Counted from the stretch's first letter, positions 54,747 to 63,561 are shown. The stretch: 64,000 nucleotides of DNA from Cytobacillus depressus (GCF_008923245.1 NZ_WBOS01000005.1:124001-188000), one strand, 5' to 3'. Program-made: numbers and translations. The notes: generated by a model not told the origin, from the sequence alone.

Positions 54747-55511
54747 TTACTTCTTCATTCCGGTATAAATGTAAATCGCATCCCGTAAAAATTCTGCTGT
54801 ACCTGGCTGCTCTTTATCATAATAGGCAGTAAACCTTTCATCATCTACATACATTTGAGCTAGACCTGCATGGGCTTCCTTGCTGTATTCGCTCCAATAG
54901 AAGCAGAGCCATTGCTTATGCAAGTCCGCTGCTTTTTGGGCGAGTTCGCCGGATGGATCCCTAGTGGTAAATGCCTCTGCCAAAGTATCTGTCACTTGAT
55001 TTGCTAGGTTTGTAACCTTCTCATAATCTTCCTCAGACATATTCACCAGCTTGGCATTGGATTGATCGACCTTATCATTGCCATACTTTTCACGAATCTC
55101 TTTTCCATATTTCTTCTCATTATCTTCAATCATTTTTTTCTTAAACCCTGCAAATTTCTCTTTATCAGACATGTGGATTCTCCCTTCTGTTTGTTCAATT
55201 GTTTTCTCAACATTAGCAATCAATGCATCGAGCTGTTTTCTTTTTTCCAGGAGTTTTTCGCGATGTTCTTTCAGTGCATGTGCGCCATCAAAGTCTGGAG
55301 AAGTGACAATCTTTTTAATATTGTCTAAGCTGACGTCAAGTTCTCTGTAAAAAAGGATTTGCTGCAATCTGTCAATCTCTGCCTTCCCGTAAATCCGATA
55401 ACCTGATGAGTTCATTCTTGCCGGCTTAAGAATGCCAATCTCATCATAATATCGCAATGTCCGGGCACTCACCCCAGCTAATTTTGCTAAACCCTGCACT
55501 GTGTATTCCAT
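54747..55511 (-). CDS. MerR-family regulator with TipAS-type ligand domain (Mta-like)
   Basis: A 254-residue regulator. ATG 55511 has GGAGG upstream at a good distance; an in-frame TTG 2 codons earlier overlaps it. The N-terminal MerR winged-helix reads YTVQGLAKLAGVSARTLRYYDEIGIL, then a coiled-coil (KEHREKLLEKRKQLDALIANVEKTIEQTEG). The C-terminal ~130 residues form a TipAS antibiotic-recognition domain (AEAFTTRDPSGELAQKAADLHKQWLCFYW, YVDDERFTAYYDKEQPGTAEFLRDAI). It resembles Mta of B. subtilis, which activates multidrug pumps. An MFS pump lies directly upstream in the same direction. Confidence 0.9.
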   Translation of the reverse strand: MEYTVQGLAKLAGVSARTLRYYDEIGILKPARMNSSGYRIYGKAEIDRLQQILFYRELDVSLDNIKKIVTSPDFDGAHALKEHREKLLEKRKQLDALIANVEKTIEQTEGRIHMSDKEKFAGFKKKMIEDNEKKYGKEIREKYGNDKVDQSNAKLVNMSEEDYEKVTNLANQVTDTLAEAFTTRDPSGELAQKAADLHKQWLCFYWSEYSKEAHAGLAQMYVDDERFTAYYDKEQPGTAEFLRDAIYIYTGMKK

Positions 55512-55534
55512 TCGCAATTCCTCCCTCTAAACTA

Positions 55535-55565
55535 AATCTACACCTTGACGCTGCGTAAAGGTCAA
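55535..55565 (-). promoter_or_regulatory. MerR-type promoter of the regulator gene
   Basis: Minus strand TTGACC (55560-55565), unusually long 19-bp spacer, TAGATT (55535-55540). The spacer is a near-perfect palindrome (ACCTT, ACGC / GCGT, AAGGT; 55542-55562), as expected for MerR-family autoactivation by DNA distortion. Confidence 0.8.
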
Positions 55566-55594
55566 TAGGTTATATTCATATTTTTTTACAGCAT

Positions 55595-55627
55595 AAAGAA
55601 CCCTGGGACTAATGGCCACAGGGTTAA
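55595..55627 (-). terminator. Terminator of the DHA2 pump gene
   Basis: AACCCTG / CAGGGTT with a 13-nt loop on the minus strand followed by CTTTA; weak T run, just past the pump stop codon. Confidence 0.55.
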
Positions 55628-55632
55628 AAAGT

Positions 55633-57147
55633 TTAATGATTTTTTCCTTCCTTTGCTACGACCACACGATCCTTCCCCATCACAAAAATGACGATAGCCG
55701 AAAGGAGAATTGGGATTAATGCAATAAAAAAGGTAAATGTAATAGAAGTTGAAAGTGAATCGATGATTTTATCCAAAACAAAGCTTGGAATTTTCGCACG
55801 TTCACTCGCCTCAAAAATTTGACGGGAGTTGTCTAGATTTCCAAACGCCTGACCGCCTTCCATTCCCTTAAACGCATCCGCCATTTTTTGTGTAAAAACT
55901 TTATTTTGAATCGTACCGAAAACAGTAATCCCAATCGTCATGCCAAATGAACGTAAAAAGGAGTTCGTTGAATTCGCCGTCCCTCGAAAATGCGGTGGTA
56001 AATTGTGAACAGAAGCGGTTGGTAATAAGGAAAAGGAAAAGCCCATTCCAAAACCGACGATAATCATATAAACAGTCATTAGTGCTCTAGATGTGTCCGG
56101 TGTTAAAGTGCTTAGGAAATACATGCCAGCAAAATACGCAATCACAGAAATAATCATTAAATTGCGGAAGCTTGTTTTCGTTTGAAAAATTCCTCCGCCG
56201 GCACTTCCAGCTACCGAACCAAGCATCATCGGCATTAAAATTAGCCCTGCATTTGTAGCTGAGCTCCCATAAACGGCTTGAACAAAAATAGGGATAAAAA
56301 CCGTTAAGATAATAAATGTTCCCCCATATAAAAACGCTAAAATTTGTGAAGTGGCAAATAATCGCCCTTTAAATAACCAAAATGGCAAAATGGGCTCTTT
56401 TGCTTTCAGCTCAATAATGAAAAAAGCAATAAAGCATAGAGCAAAGCCAATAAATAAACTAATTACTTGAACAGAATCCCATGCATATTTCTTTCCGCCA
56501 AGCTCTAAAGCAAACATTAGACAAATGATGGCTGTAACAAGGGTAATAGCCCCGCCCCAATCAATTTTTTGATCTTTTAGCTGGGAGGTTTCCTTATAAT
56601 AACGAACGATTAACCAAAATGAAACAATTCCGATAGGGATGTTAACATAGAAAACCCAATGCCAGCTTATATATTCTGTAATATAAGCTCCTAATAAGGG
56701 GCCAAGTACACTAGATGCCCCAAATACAGCACCAAGTAATCCGGTCATTTTCCCGCGCTTTTCAGGAGGAAAAATATCGAAAACGATCGTAAAGGCGATC
56801 GGCATTAAAGCGCCTCCCCCAATTCCTTGAATCGCGCGATAAATACTCAGCTGCACCATACTTTGAGCAATTCCGCAGAGGGCCGAACCAATTAAAAAAA
56901 CAATTAATCCAAAAATAAAAAAGCGTTTACGTCCAAACATATCAGATAATTTTCCGAAAATCGGCATTCCTGCCATAACCGCTACCATATAAGCAGACGT
57001 TACCCAGACAAACTTATCAAAGTCACCAAGATCTGAAACGATCGTTCCCATTGCCGTTGCAACAATCGTGTTATCCATCGCAGCCATCAGAATCCCAAGC
57101 AATAACCCAGCAACCACTAATCTAATATTGCTTTCTTTTGATATCAT
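55633..57147 (-). CDS. DHA2-type MFS multidrug transporter (EmrB/QacA-like)
   Basis: A 504-residue transporter with fourteen helices, starting at ATG 57147 behind AGGAGGGAG. Landmarks: LLLGILMAAMDNTIVATAMGTIVSDLG (drug/H+ antiporter motif D1), MPIFGKLSDMFGRKRFF (motif A), YRAIQGIGGGALMPIAF, AVFGASSVLGPLLGAYIT (motif C) and SWHWVFYVNIPIG. It expels drugs or other lipophilic compounds. The next gene downstream is a TipAS-MerR regulator, so the pair may form a drug-responsive unit, although the terminator between them implies separate transcripts. Confidence 0.92.
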   Translation of the reverse strand: MISKESNIRLVVAGLLLGILMAAMDNTIVATAMGTIVSDLGDFDKFVWVTSAYMVAVMAGMPIFGKLSDMFGRKRFFIFGLIVFLIGSALCGIAQSMVQLSIYRAIQGIGGGALMPIAFTIVFDIFPPEKRGKMTGLLGAVFGASSVLGPLLGAYITEYISWHWVFYVNIPIGIVSFWLIVRYYKETSQLKDQKIDWGGAITLVTAIICLMFALELGGKKYAWDSVQVISLFIGFALCFIAFFIIELKAKEPILPFWLFKGRLFATSQILAFLYGGTFIILTVFIPIFVQAVYGSSATNAGLILMPMMLGSVAGSAGGGIFQTKTSFRNLMIISVIAYFAGMYFLSTLTPDTSRALMTVYMIIVGFGMGFSFSLLPTASVHNLPPHFRGTANSTNSFLRSFGMTIGITVFGTIQNKVFTQKMADAFKGMEGGQAFGNLDNSRQIFEASERAKIPSFVLDKIIDSLSTSITFTFFIALIPILLSAIVIFVMGKDRVVVAKEGKNH

Positions 57148-57263
57148 ACATGCTCTCCCTCCTATTATTTTTCCAACAAATGTTTATTTTCTTGCCTATT
57201 ATAATGCAAACGAATCGTCATTACTATCATTACTTGTAGATATACAAAACTTAAATATAACAG

Positions 57264-57294
57264 AAAAACCTTTACCCCTATTCAGGTAAAGGAA
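57264..57294 (-). terminator. Terminator of the polysaccharide deacetylase gene
   Basis: CCTTTACC / GGTAAAGG with an 8-nt loop on the minus strand, then T5. Confidence 0.8.
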
Positions 57295-57305
57295 AATCCT
57301 CATGT

Positions 57306-58589
57306 CTATTTATAAGCTTTTATTTGCAATAATGTTTCCAGATCAACTATTTCAAAGTTCCTCTTCTGTAGGGCTTCGATCATTATAGGAAGAGCTTTTT
57401 TTGTCTCTGTCTTTTCCGAATCAGAATGCATGAGAATAATATCGCCGTTTCGTACATTTTCGATCACATTTTTAACGATATTTTCCGTTTCTTTTTGTGA
57501 CCAATCAAGCGTGTCAATGGACCAAAGAACAATCGAATAGCCTTCCTCTCGCGCAATGGCTGCCACTTGTTTATTCGTTTCCCCATACGGGGTCCGAAGA
57601 ATAGCTGGCTCTTTACCAGTGACTGATTTGATAGCCTCACCTGTCTTGTCGATTTCTAAACGAACTGCATTTTGATCCAATTTTGTTAAATCGACATGGC
57701 TATACGTATGGCTCAAGATTAAGTTTCCTTTTTCATATGCAGCCTTTACTACATCGAGATGCTTCACAACCTCTTTTCCTAAAAAGAAAAAGTTGCCTGG
57801 AACATTGTATTCATCTAAAATGTCAACAATGGCAGGAGTGACTTCCCCGTCTGGCCCATCATCAAATGTTAAAGCAACCATCTTTTTATTAGGGCCGTTC
57901 ACATAAACATTTTCCTGCCCCTTTGAAAATAGAATGATTTGCTTCCGCCAATTTTGCATTTTCTCCCATGCTCCGGTCGTCAATTGATTCGATGTCCCTT
58001 TTATTTCAAGCATATAATCCTTATCTGCCTGACTTTCTCGCATAACCCTTTGCGGATTAAAAACTGAGATATGATCAACTCCTGTTTTATTTTTCGGAAT
58101 GATAAATTTCAGCTCAATATTTTCCTGTAAAACATAAACATAGATTTTTTCGTCATTTAATTCCCTTATATCAGAAGGCTCCCCTAATGCTTCTTCGATA
58201 TTTTCAAAAGTAAGATCATTTAATTCTTTTGCATTGGAGCGCAAATCAAAAATCTCTTTCTTCTCATTAAAGCCTAGAACAATATTTTTATAAGTTGCAT
58301 ATGATCCATAGCCCGCTTTTTCTACCTTTTCTGGATTTCCCCACTTGGCTTTCACTTGCTCCAGCTTGCTATCCAAAACATTGAATGGACAATCTTTGAT
58401 CATTCCTTGTTGTGCATAACCAATCACATCATCAAGATTAATGGCAGATGGTTTTCCCTCTTTCGGCTGCAAAGCATTCTCTTTCGGCTGGACATCATCG
58501 GGTGGAGTTGGCCTTTCTGAGTTACATGAAAATAGGACAAAGATCAATGTTAAAAATAATACGGGTAAAATGATTTTGAATTTATTCAA
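57306..58589 (-). CDS. Polysaccharide deacetylase lipoprotein with N-terminal YjgB/DUF4309-like domain
   Basis: A 427-residue exported lipoprotein starting at TTG 58589 behind AAGGAGGTG, with signal peptide ending LFSC (Cys22). Residues ~50-190 look like the DUF4309 (YjgB) domain: INLDDVIGYAQQGMIKDCPFNV, LEQVKAKWGNPEKVEKAGYGSYATYKN and EALGEPSDIRELNDEKIYVYV. Residues ~235-427 form a NodB deacetylase: ALTFDDGPD (catalytic Asp and metal Asp), LSHTYSHVDL (metal His pair), RTPYGETN and LWSIDTLDW, then ILMHSD. All catalytic motifs are intact. It probably deacetylates peptidoglycan or another wall glycan. Confidence 0.87.
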   Translation of the reverse strand: MNKFKIILPVLFLTLIFVLFSCNSERPTPPDDVQPKENALQPKEGKPSAINLDDVIGYAQQGMIKDCPFNVLDSKLEQVKAKWGNPEKVEKAGYGSYATYKNIVLGFNEKKEIFDLRSNAKELNDLTFENIEEALGEPSDIRELNDEKIYVYVLQENIELKFIIPKNKTGVDHISVFNPQRVMRESQADKDYMLEIKGTSNQLTTGAWEKMQNWRKQIILFSKGQENVYVNGPNKKMVALTFDDGPDGEVTPAIVDILDEYNVPGNFFFLGKEVVKHLDVVKAAYEKGNLILSHTYSHVDLTKLDQNAVRLEIDKTGEAIKSVTGKEPAILRTPYGETNKQVAAIAREEGYSIVLWSIDTLDWSQKETENIVKNVIENVRNGDIILMHSDSEKTETKKALPIMIEALQKRNFEIVDLETLLQIKAYK

Positions 58590-58827
58590 GAGTGCACCTC
58601 CTTAGGCTATGCCGTAATTCGCTGGAACTGAATAAACCGATTCAATAAGAACGTTTTTGTCTAACAAACAAAATCGATCGCTTTCCTTCTATATTATTAT
58701 TCCAAAATATTTAAATTCATAGACCCTTTAGAATCATCTTTCTCCACATAAGCAGTATGTAGTATGGATTAAATCGATCTCGATTGACCATAATGGATAA
58801 CGATGAAAAGCTAGGAGGGGTGAAATT

Positions 58828-59397
58828 TTGAAAAGCGAATTAACGATTTTTTATCGGATTTTTACTACAACGAAAGAAGCTATTGAAAAATTTATGGCGA
58901 TGCTTGATCCAGTCATCGAATTTGCCAAGGATGATCATGAACGTCTTTATTACCATCATATTTACGAAGAAGAGGAACAGCGGCTATCGCGATTAGATGT
59001 ACTCATTCCGCTTATTTCAAAATTTGAAGATATTAAGGACGAACGCGCATTTTCACCGACAAACAATGAATTCAACCGGCTTTTACAAGAATTAAATCTT
59101 GAAAAGTTCGGTTTACATAATTTTGTAGAGCATCTTGATTTAGCCCTTTTTCAATTTACAGATGAAGAGCGGAGTACTTTGTTAAATAAGCTAAGAGCAG
59201 ATGCCTATGGGGATTATCAGCAAGTGAAAGCCATGCTTTTAGAAATAAATCAGCATTTTGACCATGATTATGTGGACCCACATGCACATCATGATGAACA
59301 CCATGATCATTTAGCTCCACCTAGCACCGGACAAACAGTTAAGACAATTAGTTCTCATAAAAAAGGGTTTACTGTTGGAAGTTTGAAATATGGATGA
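58828..59397 (+). CDS. IMEF, iron-mineralising encapsulin-associated Firmicute cargo protein
   Basis: A 189-residue, mostly helical protein starting at TTG 58828 behind AGGAGGGG. It reads TIFYRIFTTTKEAIEKFMAMLDPVIEF, then HERLYYHHIYEEEEQRLSRLD, FGLHNFVEHLDLALFQF and HFDHDYVDPHAHHDEHHDHL. The helices are rich in Glu/His, as in ferroxidase four-helix folds. The C-terminus, after a flexible linker, ends KGFTVGSLKYG, the encapsulin targeting peptide that docks cargo on the inside of the shell. It lies 15 bp before the encapsulin gene. By family it oxidises Fe2+ and mineralises iron inside the compartment. Confidence 0.92.
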   Translation: MKSELTIFYRIFTTTKEAIEKFMAMLDPVIEFAKDDHERLYYHHIYEEEEQRLSRLDVLIPLISKFEDIKDERAFSPTNNEFNRLLQELNLEKFGLHNFVEHLDLALFQFTDEERSTLLNKLRADAYGDYQQVKAMLLEINQHFDHDYVDPHAHHDEHHDHLAPPSTGQTVKTISSHKKGFTVGSLKYG

Positions 59398-59412
59398 AGT
59401 GAGGAGAAGAAA

Positions 59413-60252
59413 ATGAGTTTTTCACCAGATTTGCCTTTTTCTGATTCAGAGTATAATCATTTGCAGCAAATCGTGATTGATGCTGCGCGGAGACAATTAG
59501 TCGGACGGCGTTTTATCGAGTTATATGGGCCGCTTGGCCGAGGTGTGCAAAGTATTTTCAATGATATATATGTTGAGAGCCACGAAGCGAGGATCGATTT
59601 TCAAGGCTCTTTTGATACGATTATCGAATCGAGCAAACGTGTCAATTATACAATCCCGATGTTATACAAAGATTTTGTCCTCTATTGGCGTGATATTGAA
59701 CAAGCAAAGGTATTAGACATTCCAATCGATTTCTCCGGTGCCGCCAATGCTTCCCGAGATGTCGCTATTTTAGAGGATCAGATGATTTTTCACGGTTCGA
59801 AGGAATTTGATATTCCCGGGCTCATGAATGTAAAAGGAAGGCTCACCCATTTAATTAGAAATTGGTATGAGTCAGGAAGCGCCTTTCAGGATATTGTCGA
59901 TGCCAGAAATAAATTGCTAGATATGAACCATACTGGACCATACGCGCTTGTCTTATCACCAGAGCTGTATTCCCTTTTGCACCGTGTACATAAGGATACA
60001 AATGTATTAGAAATCGAGCATGTCCGCGAGCTTGTTACAGACGGTGTTTTTCAATCTCCCGTCTTAAAAGGAAAAACAGGCGTACTCGTAAACACTGGAA
60101 GAAATAATTTGGATTTAGCTGTTTCCGAGGATTTTGAAATCGCCTATCTTGGAGATGAAGGCATGAATCATCCGTTTCGCGTATATGAAACAGTTGTATT
60201 AAGGATTAAACATCCATCGGCCATTTGTACTCTTGATAATCCGGAAAAATAA
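59413..60252 (+). CDS. Encapsulin shell protein (IMEF-type, HK97 fold)
   Basis: A 279-residue shell protomer starting at ATG 59413 behind GAGGAGAAG. Family landmarks: MSFSPDLPFSDSEYNHLQQIVIDAARRQLVGRRFIELYGPLGRG, then RVNYTIPMLYKDFVLYWRDIE, PIDFSGAANASRDVAILEDQMIFHG, GPYALVLSPELYSLLHRV and ENEMAL-type ending LRIKHPSAICTLDNP (each read in parts). Shell protomers with IMEF cargo form large T=4 compartments (~42 nm) in Quasibacillus, by published work on the family. Here the assembly size is inferred. Second gene of the three-gene operon. Confidence 0.96.
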   Translation: MSFSPDLPFSDSEYNHLQQIVIDAARRQLVGRRFIELYGPLGRGVQSIFNDIYVESHEARIDFQGSFDTIIESSKRVNYTIPMLYKDFVLYWRDIEQAKVLDIPIDFSGAANASRDVAILEDQMIFHGSKEFDIPGLMNVKGRLTHLIRNWYESGSAFQDIVDARNKLLDMNHTGPYALVLSPELYSLLHRVHKDTNVLEIEHVRELVTDGVFQSPVLKGKTGVLVNTGRNNLDLAVSEDFEIAYLGDEGMNHPFRVYETVVLRIKHPSAICTLDNPEK

Positions 60253-60264
60253 GGAGTAAGTTTC

Positions 60265-60636
60265 TTGAATAGAAGGATATTGACAGTTGGCTCTCTTATT
60301 CCAGGGATGCCATTAGAAACGCCCACAGTTGTTAGTCGTGAAACAGAGGTAAAGAAAAAATCCACTACTAAGTTATCGCCAACGATTATGATTTTACAAA
60401 ACGGACAGCGTTTTGATGTAGTACCTTCTCGCGGAAAACTTCTATTGGATGCAGCTCTTGAGCAAGGACAAGATCTCGATTATAAGTGCCGCAAAGGAAC
60501 TTGTGGTCGATGTAAAGTGAAAATTGTTTCAGGATCTTCTTATTTGCTTCCGCCAAATGAAATGGAGCAGCAGAAATTAAAGGATGCTCTTAATGAAGGA
60601 TATCGGCTTTCATGTCAGTCAGTATTTGAAATATAG
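60265..60636 (+). CDS. Encapsulin-targeted 2Fe-2S ferredoxin
   Basis: A 123-residue ferredoxin starting at TTG 60265 behind AAGGAGTAAG. The N-terminus NRRILTVGSLIPG carries a TVGSL encapsulin targeting peptide like the one at the C-terminus of the IMEF cargo. A flexible linker follows (~15-50), then a plant/adrenodoxin-type fold from ~45: MILQNGQRFDVVP, CRKGTCGRCKVKI (Cys-x4-Cys-x2-Cys) and the fourth Cys in RLSCQSVFEI. It probably hands electrons into the compartment to reduce and release stored iron. It lies 12 bp after the shell gene. Confidence 0.93.
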   Translation: MNRRILTVGSLIPGMPLETPTVVSRETEVKKKSTTKLSPTIMILQNGQRFDVVPSRGKLLLDAALEQGQDLDYKCRKGTCGRCKVKIVSGSSYLLPPNEMEQQKLKDALNEGYRLSCQSVFEI

Positions 60637-60666
60637 AAAAAACGAGGTGCTGAGCCTCGTTTTTTT
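60637..60666 (+). terminator. Shared terminator of the encapsulin operon and the convergent gene
   Basis: An 11-bp stem AAAAAACGAGG / CCTCGTTTTTT, 7-nt loop, with T runs on both strands. Confidence 0.9.
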
Positions 60667-61138
60667 AAGCAAATTTCCGATTGAAATGAATTAAATTATC
60701 ATCTACTTGGAAAGGTAAAGTAACTTTTTTCTTTTCAAGCTCCTTCACACTTATATCCCTCACAAGCACTAATGCTTCCTTTTGGAAGGTTGGTGTGACA
60801 AAGCCTTCATTTAGTTCACATAATCTTTGTAAGTATTGTAATGTATCAGAAAGCATGAGCTGCTTTACAATTTCATTATTTAATTGACAGATTAATTTAT
60901 ATTCCAAGCCCTTCATAATGGCAATTTGGTCAACATGTATACAAATATTCATACCTTCTTCATCAATAAAACAGAGGGAAACATACTGCCCTTTCGACTT
61001 GTCGATATTCGTAAATACTGGATGATGAAAGATTTCCCCTGAAGTTAACTTCAGCATCGCAGCTTCTGCAGCCCCACCAATCTTGCGCTTATTGGTAATA
61101 ACCGTTTCAATATCCTTCAAGCCGTGCAGCATACTCAT
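60665..61138 (-). CDS. Unknown protein behind a Fur box
   Basis: A 157-residue soluble protein. ATG 61138 (MSMLHGLKDIETVITNKRKIGG) has GGGAGGAAC upstream; the open frame continues to 61213 without a ribosome site and across the Fur box. No domain was recognised. Features: a beta-rich first half (GEIFHHPVFTNIDKSKGQYVSLCFIDEEGMNICIH in parts) and a helical second half (NNEIVKQLMLSDTLQYLQRLCELNE). Cysteines are few and scattered. It converges on the encapsulin operon with a shared terminator and is probably iron-regulated. Function cannot be assigned. Confidence 0.65.
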   Translation of the reverse strand: MSMLHGLKDIETVITNKRKIGGAAEAAMLKLTSGEIFHHPVFTNIDKSKGQYVSLCFIDEEGMNICIHVDQIAIMKGLEYKLICQLNNEIVKQLMLSDTLQYLQRLCELNEGFVTPTFQKEALVLVRDISVKELEKKKVTLPFQVDDNLIHFNRKFA

Positions 61139-61197
61139 GTTGTTCCTCCCAAGAGTGAATTTCGATCCCGTATAACTTACTCTCATTTTAGGGAAAA

Positions 61198-61212
61198 TGA
61201 TAATCATTGTCA
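61198..61212 (-). promoter_or_regulatory. Fur-like box upstream of the unknown gene
   Basis: TGATAATCATTGTCA (7-1-7 inverted repeat TGATAAT-C-ATTGTCA, one position off the perfect box), 60 bp ahead of the start codon. Confidence 0.7.
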
Positions 61213-61240
61213 ATAAGACTGAAAGAATATGATTATATGT

Positions 61241-61274
61241 AAAAAATACCGGAAAATTAAGCCCGGTATTTTAG
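61241..61274 (-). terminator. Terminator of the yrkHIJ-like operon
   Basis: AAAATACCGG / CCGGTATTTT with a 10-nt loop and T6 on the minus strand, between yrkJ and the Fur-box gene. Confidence 0.85.
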
Positions 61275-61333
61275 TCAGTCAGTATGATCTAAATGCTTCT
61301 TGTTCTTGAAATCACCACCTAAATTTATCCATA

Positions 61334-62110
61334 CTAAAATATATCTATCCAAATTTTTGCTGCGGTTGCGATGATTAATCCCGCTAAAATTCCCTGCAAT
61401 ACTTTTGTTTTTACTTTTTTTCCCGCGATTGCACCTAAAGGTGATGCAATTAAACTAGCGATGACCATAATGAATGCTGTACCATAATCTACTTGTCCGG
61501 TTGTGATTTTTCCTATTGTTCCACCAATCGAAGAGATAAAGGTAATCGCCAATGAAGAAGCGATGGTCATTCGTGTAGGAATTTTTAATACAACTAGCAT
61601 AATTGGCACTAATAAAAATGCACCGCCTGCACCAACAATTCCAGCTCCAAGGCCGACAATTAAAGCTAGTACAGCTGCTAGCCATTTGTTAAATTTCACT
61701 TGTGCTGGGGGGATTCCATCCATTCCTTTCTTGGGAATAAACATCATAACGGCTGCAAGTAATGCCAACACTCCATAAATCACATTAATTCCGCTTTCCG
61801 ACATGAGCTTTGATCCAAATCCACCCACCAAACTTCCTATTAATATGCTTACCCCCATATAACCAATTAATATTTTATTTAAATAACCGCCTTTACGATA
61901 TGCCCACACGCCACTGATTGTCGCGAAAAGAACTTGTACAGCACTAATCGCCGAAACTTCGTGAGCGGTAAATGCGGCAAGTCCGAATAAAGGAGGAATG
62001 TAAAGCAGCATCGGGTAATTAATTATTGCACCGCCTATTCCTAGCATGCCAGATATAAAGGACCCGATAAACCCAATAAGAAAGATGATGATCATAAATG
62101 CTAAACCCAT
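61334..62110 (-). CDS. yrkJ: TauE/SafE-family sulfite exporter (YrkJ-like)
   Basis: A 258-residue membrane protein with eight helices starting at ATG 62110 behind AGGAGTG. It has the family repeat [25 protein letters not shown] at the start and [26 protein letters not shown] in the second half (parts). Members export sulfite or other small sulfur anions. Last gene of the yrkH-I-J block, 55 bp after the TusA-like gene. Confidence 0.88.
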   Translation of the reverse strand: MGLAFMIIIFLIGFIGSFISGMLGIGGAIINYPMLLYIPPLFGLAAFTAHEVSAISAVQVLFATISGVWAYRKGGYLNKILIGYMGVSILIGSLVGGFGSKLMSESGINVIYGVLALLAAVMMFIPKKGMDGIPPAQVKFNKWLAAVLALIVGLGAGIVGAGGAFLLVPIMLVVLKIPTRMTIASSLAITFISSIGGTIGKITTGQVDYGTAFIMVIASLIASPLGAIAGKKVKTKVLQGILAGLIIATAAKIWIDIF

Positions 62111-62165
62111 GTTGACACTCCTTAGGAAAAAGGGAACCTTCTATTTGGCTCCCTTTCAACAAATT

Positions 62166-62396
62166 TTACTCTCCTTTTTTAATCCAGAACTTAAACACTC
62201 CGTTTTCTTCTTCTTGCTTCATTAATACATGGCCACCTGATTTAGACCAAGCCGTTATGTCATTGATAGAGCCTTTATCTGTTGTATGAACCTCAAGCAC
62301 TTTCCCATATTCTAATTCATTCATTGCCTTTTTCGTTCTAACAATTGGCATTGGGCATGCTAACCCTTTCGCATCTAAAAATTTTGCTGTTCCCAT
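62166..62396 (-). CDS. yrkI: TusA-like sulfur carrier (YrkI-like)
   Basis: A 76-residue TusA/SirA-fold protein. ATG 62396 is preferred because AGGAGG lies ten bases upstream; the ATG three codons earlier is too close to it. The active Cys is in DAKGLACPMPIVRTKKAM (CPxP motif). It carries persulfide sulfur between partners such as the rhodanese and the YrkH-type enzyme. It lies 29 bp after yrkH. Confidence 0.92.
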   Translation of the reverse strand: MGTAKFLDAKGLACPMPIVRTKKAMNELEYGKVLEVHTTDKGSINDITAWSKSGGHVLMKQEEENGVFKFWIKKGE

Positions 62397-62425
62397 ATTT
62401 GTCATTCCTCCTGATTATTATTGAA

Positions 62426-63553
62426 TTATCTAACAGCGCAGCGGTTTGGTCCGATTTCCATTTCGCGCTGTTCTTCTTCACTTGGGGCGATTTTCCCCAT
62501 ATTTGTTTTGCGAATTTCTTGATAAGCATTTGGCTGTGGTGGCAGGTTTTCAGTAACAAGCTTTCTAAATTCATTTTCATCTTCAATTTTAAGCCCGTGG
62601 TTTTTCGCGAATAATGTGGAGAGTTTTTCCGCGACACTGCCATCCTCATTTAATTCGTCAATGATCATAAAGTGTGCTGGCAGAACGATTAGTTCTTCAG
62701 ACAATTCTTTATAGCGCTTGTACAAGCTTTCTCGTAAATCCCCAACCCAATCTTCTGCAAGTCCCGCTAAGTCAGGTCTTCCGATCGAATCAATGAATAA
62801 AATATCTCCTGAAAGTAAATATTTGTCATCGAGCACAAAGGATGTGGAGCCGATCGTGTGACCTGGTGAATAGAGAGCATGAACATTAATGGCTGAGTTT
62901 CCAATTGTCACGACACTTCCGTCTTCTAATGGCATGTATTTAAAAGTAACTTCAGTTGCATCTTTAGGAGGCAGCCAGTAAGTCGCATTTGATTTTTCAG
63001 CAATGATCCGCCCGCCGGAAATATGGTCAGCATGAAGGTGCGTATCAAATACATGGGTAATTTTTGCGTCCATACTTTTAGCAAAATCGAGAAAAATATC
63101 TGTCATCCGTGTCGCGTCAATGATCACAGCTTCACCGTTTGAAATAGCCATATAGGATAAGCATCCCTTACCGATGCGGACAAACTGATAGAGTTCTCCC
63201 CCATCCTTTAAATCCCCAATTTTTAAAGGTACTAAATATTCACTCCATGCCTTCATGCCACCTTTTAAATAAGAAACGGTCATACCTACTTCTGAAAGCA
63301 TTTCGGTAACAAAAATGGATGAGCCCTCTTTGGCACAAACAACTAAAATATCTTTATCTGCCGGCAGTTTATCAAGAATAGCTTCTACTCCATCAAGTAA
63401 GTCAAAATAAGGGATGTTTAAGTATTCGAATTTCTCCCCTTCAATCTTCCAATCTTGAAAGTCATCTGTATTGCGAACATCTAGGATAAACAATTGTTCT
63501 TTATTAATAATTTTCTTTGTAACCTCTTTTGCAGTCATTATATTTACGGTCAT
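62426..63553 (-). CDS. yrkH: Rhodanese-metallo-beta-lactamase fusion (YrkH-like persulfide enzyme)
   Basis: A 375-residue protein starting at ATG 63553 behind TAGGGGG. The N-terminal ~110 residues are a rhodanese domain ([18 protein letters not shown] start, active loop [17 protein letters not shown]). Residues ~125-330 form a metallo-beta-lactamase domain with [49 protein letters not shown] and LPAHFMII, as in persulfide dioxygenase-like CstB/YrkH. Domain order differs from S. aureus CstB (MBL first). It should oxidise persulfides. First gene of yrkHIJ. Confidence 0.88.
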   Translation of the reverse strand: MTVNIMTAKEVTKKIINKEQLFILDVRNTDDFQDWKIEGEKFEYLNIPYFDLLDGVEAILDKLPADKDILVVCAKEGSSIFVTEMLSEVGMTVSYLKGGMKAWSEYLVPLKIGDLKDGGELYQFVRIGKGCLSYMAISNGEAVIIDATRMTDIFLDFAKSMDAKITHVFDTHLHADHISGGRIIAEKSNATYWLPPKDATEVTFKYMPLEDGSVVTIGNSAINVHALYSPGHTIGSTSFVLDDKYLLSGDILFIDSIGRPDLAGLAEDWVGDLRESLYKRYKELSEELIVLPAHFMIIDELNEDGSVAEKLSTLFAKNHGLKIEDENEFRKLVTENLPPQPNAYQEIRKTNMGKIAPSEEEQREMEIGPNRCAVR

Positions 63554-63561
63554 ACCAAAAT

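Noticed and set aside
58590..58827. Fur, PerR or sporulation sigma site ahead of the encapsulin operon
   Set aside because: Several AT-rich stretches were compared with the consensus boxes, but none matched well enough to call.
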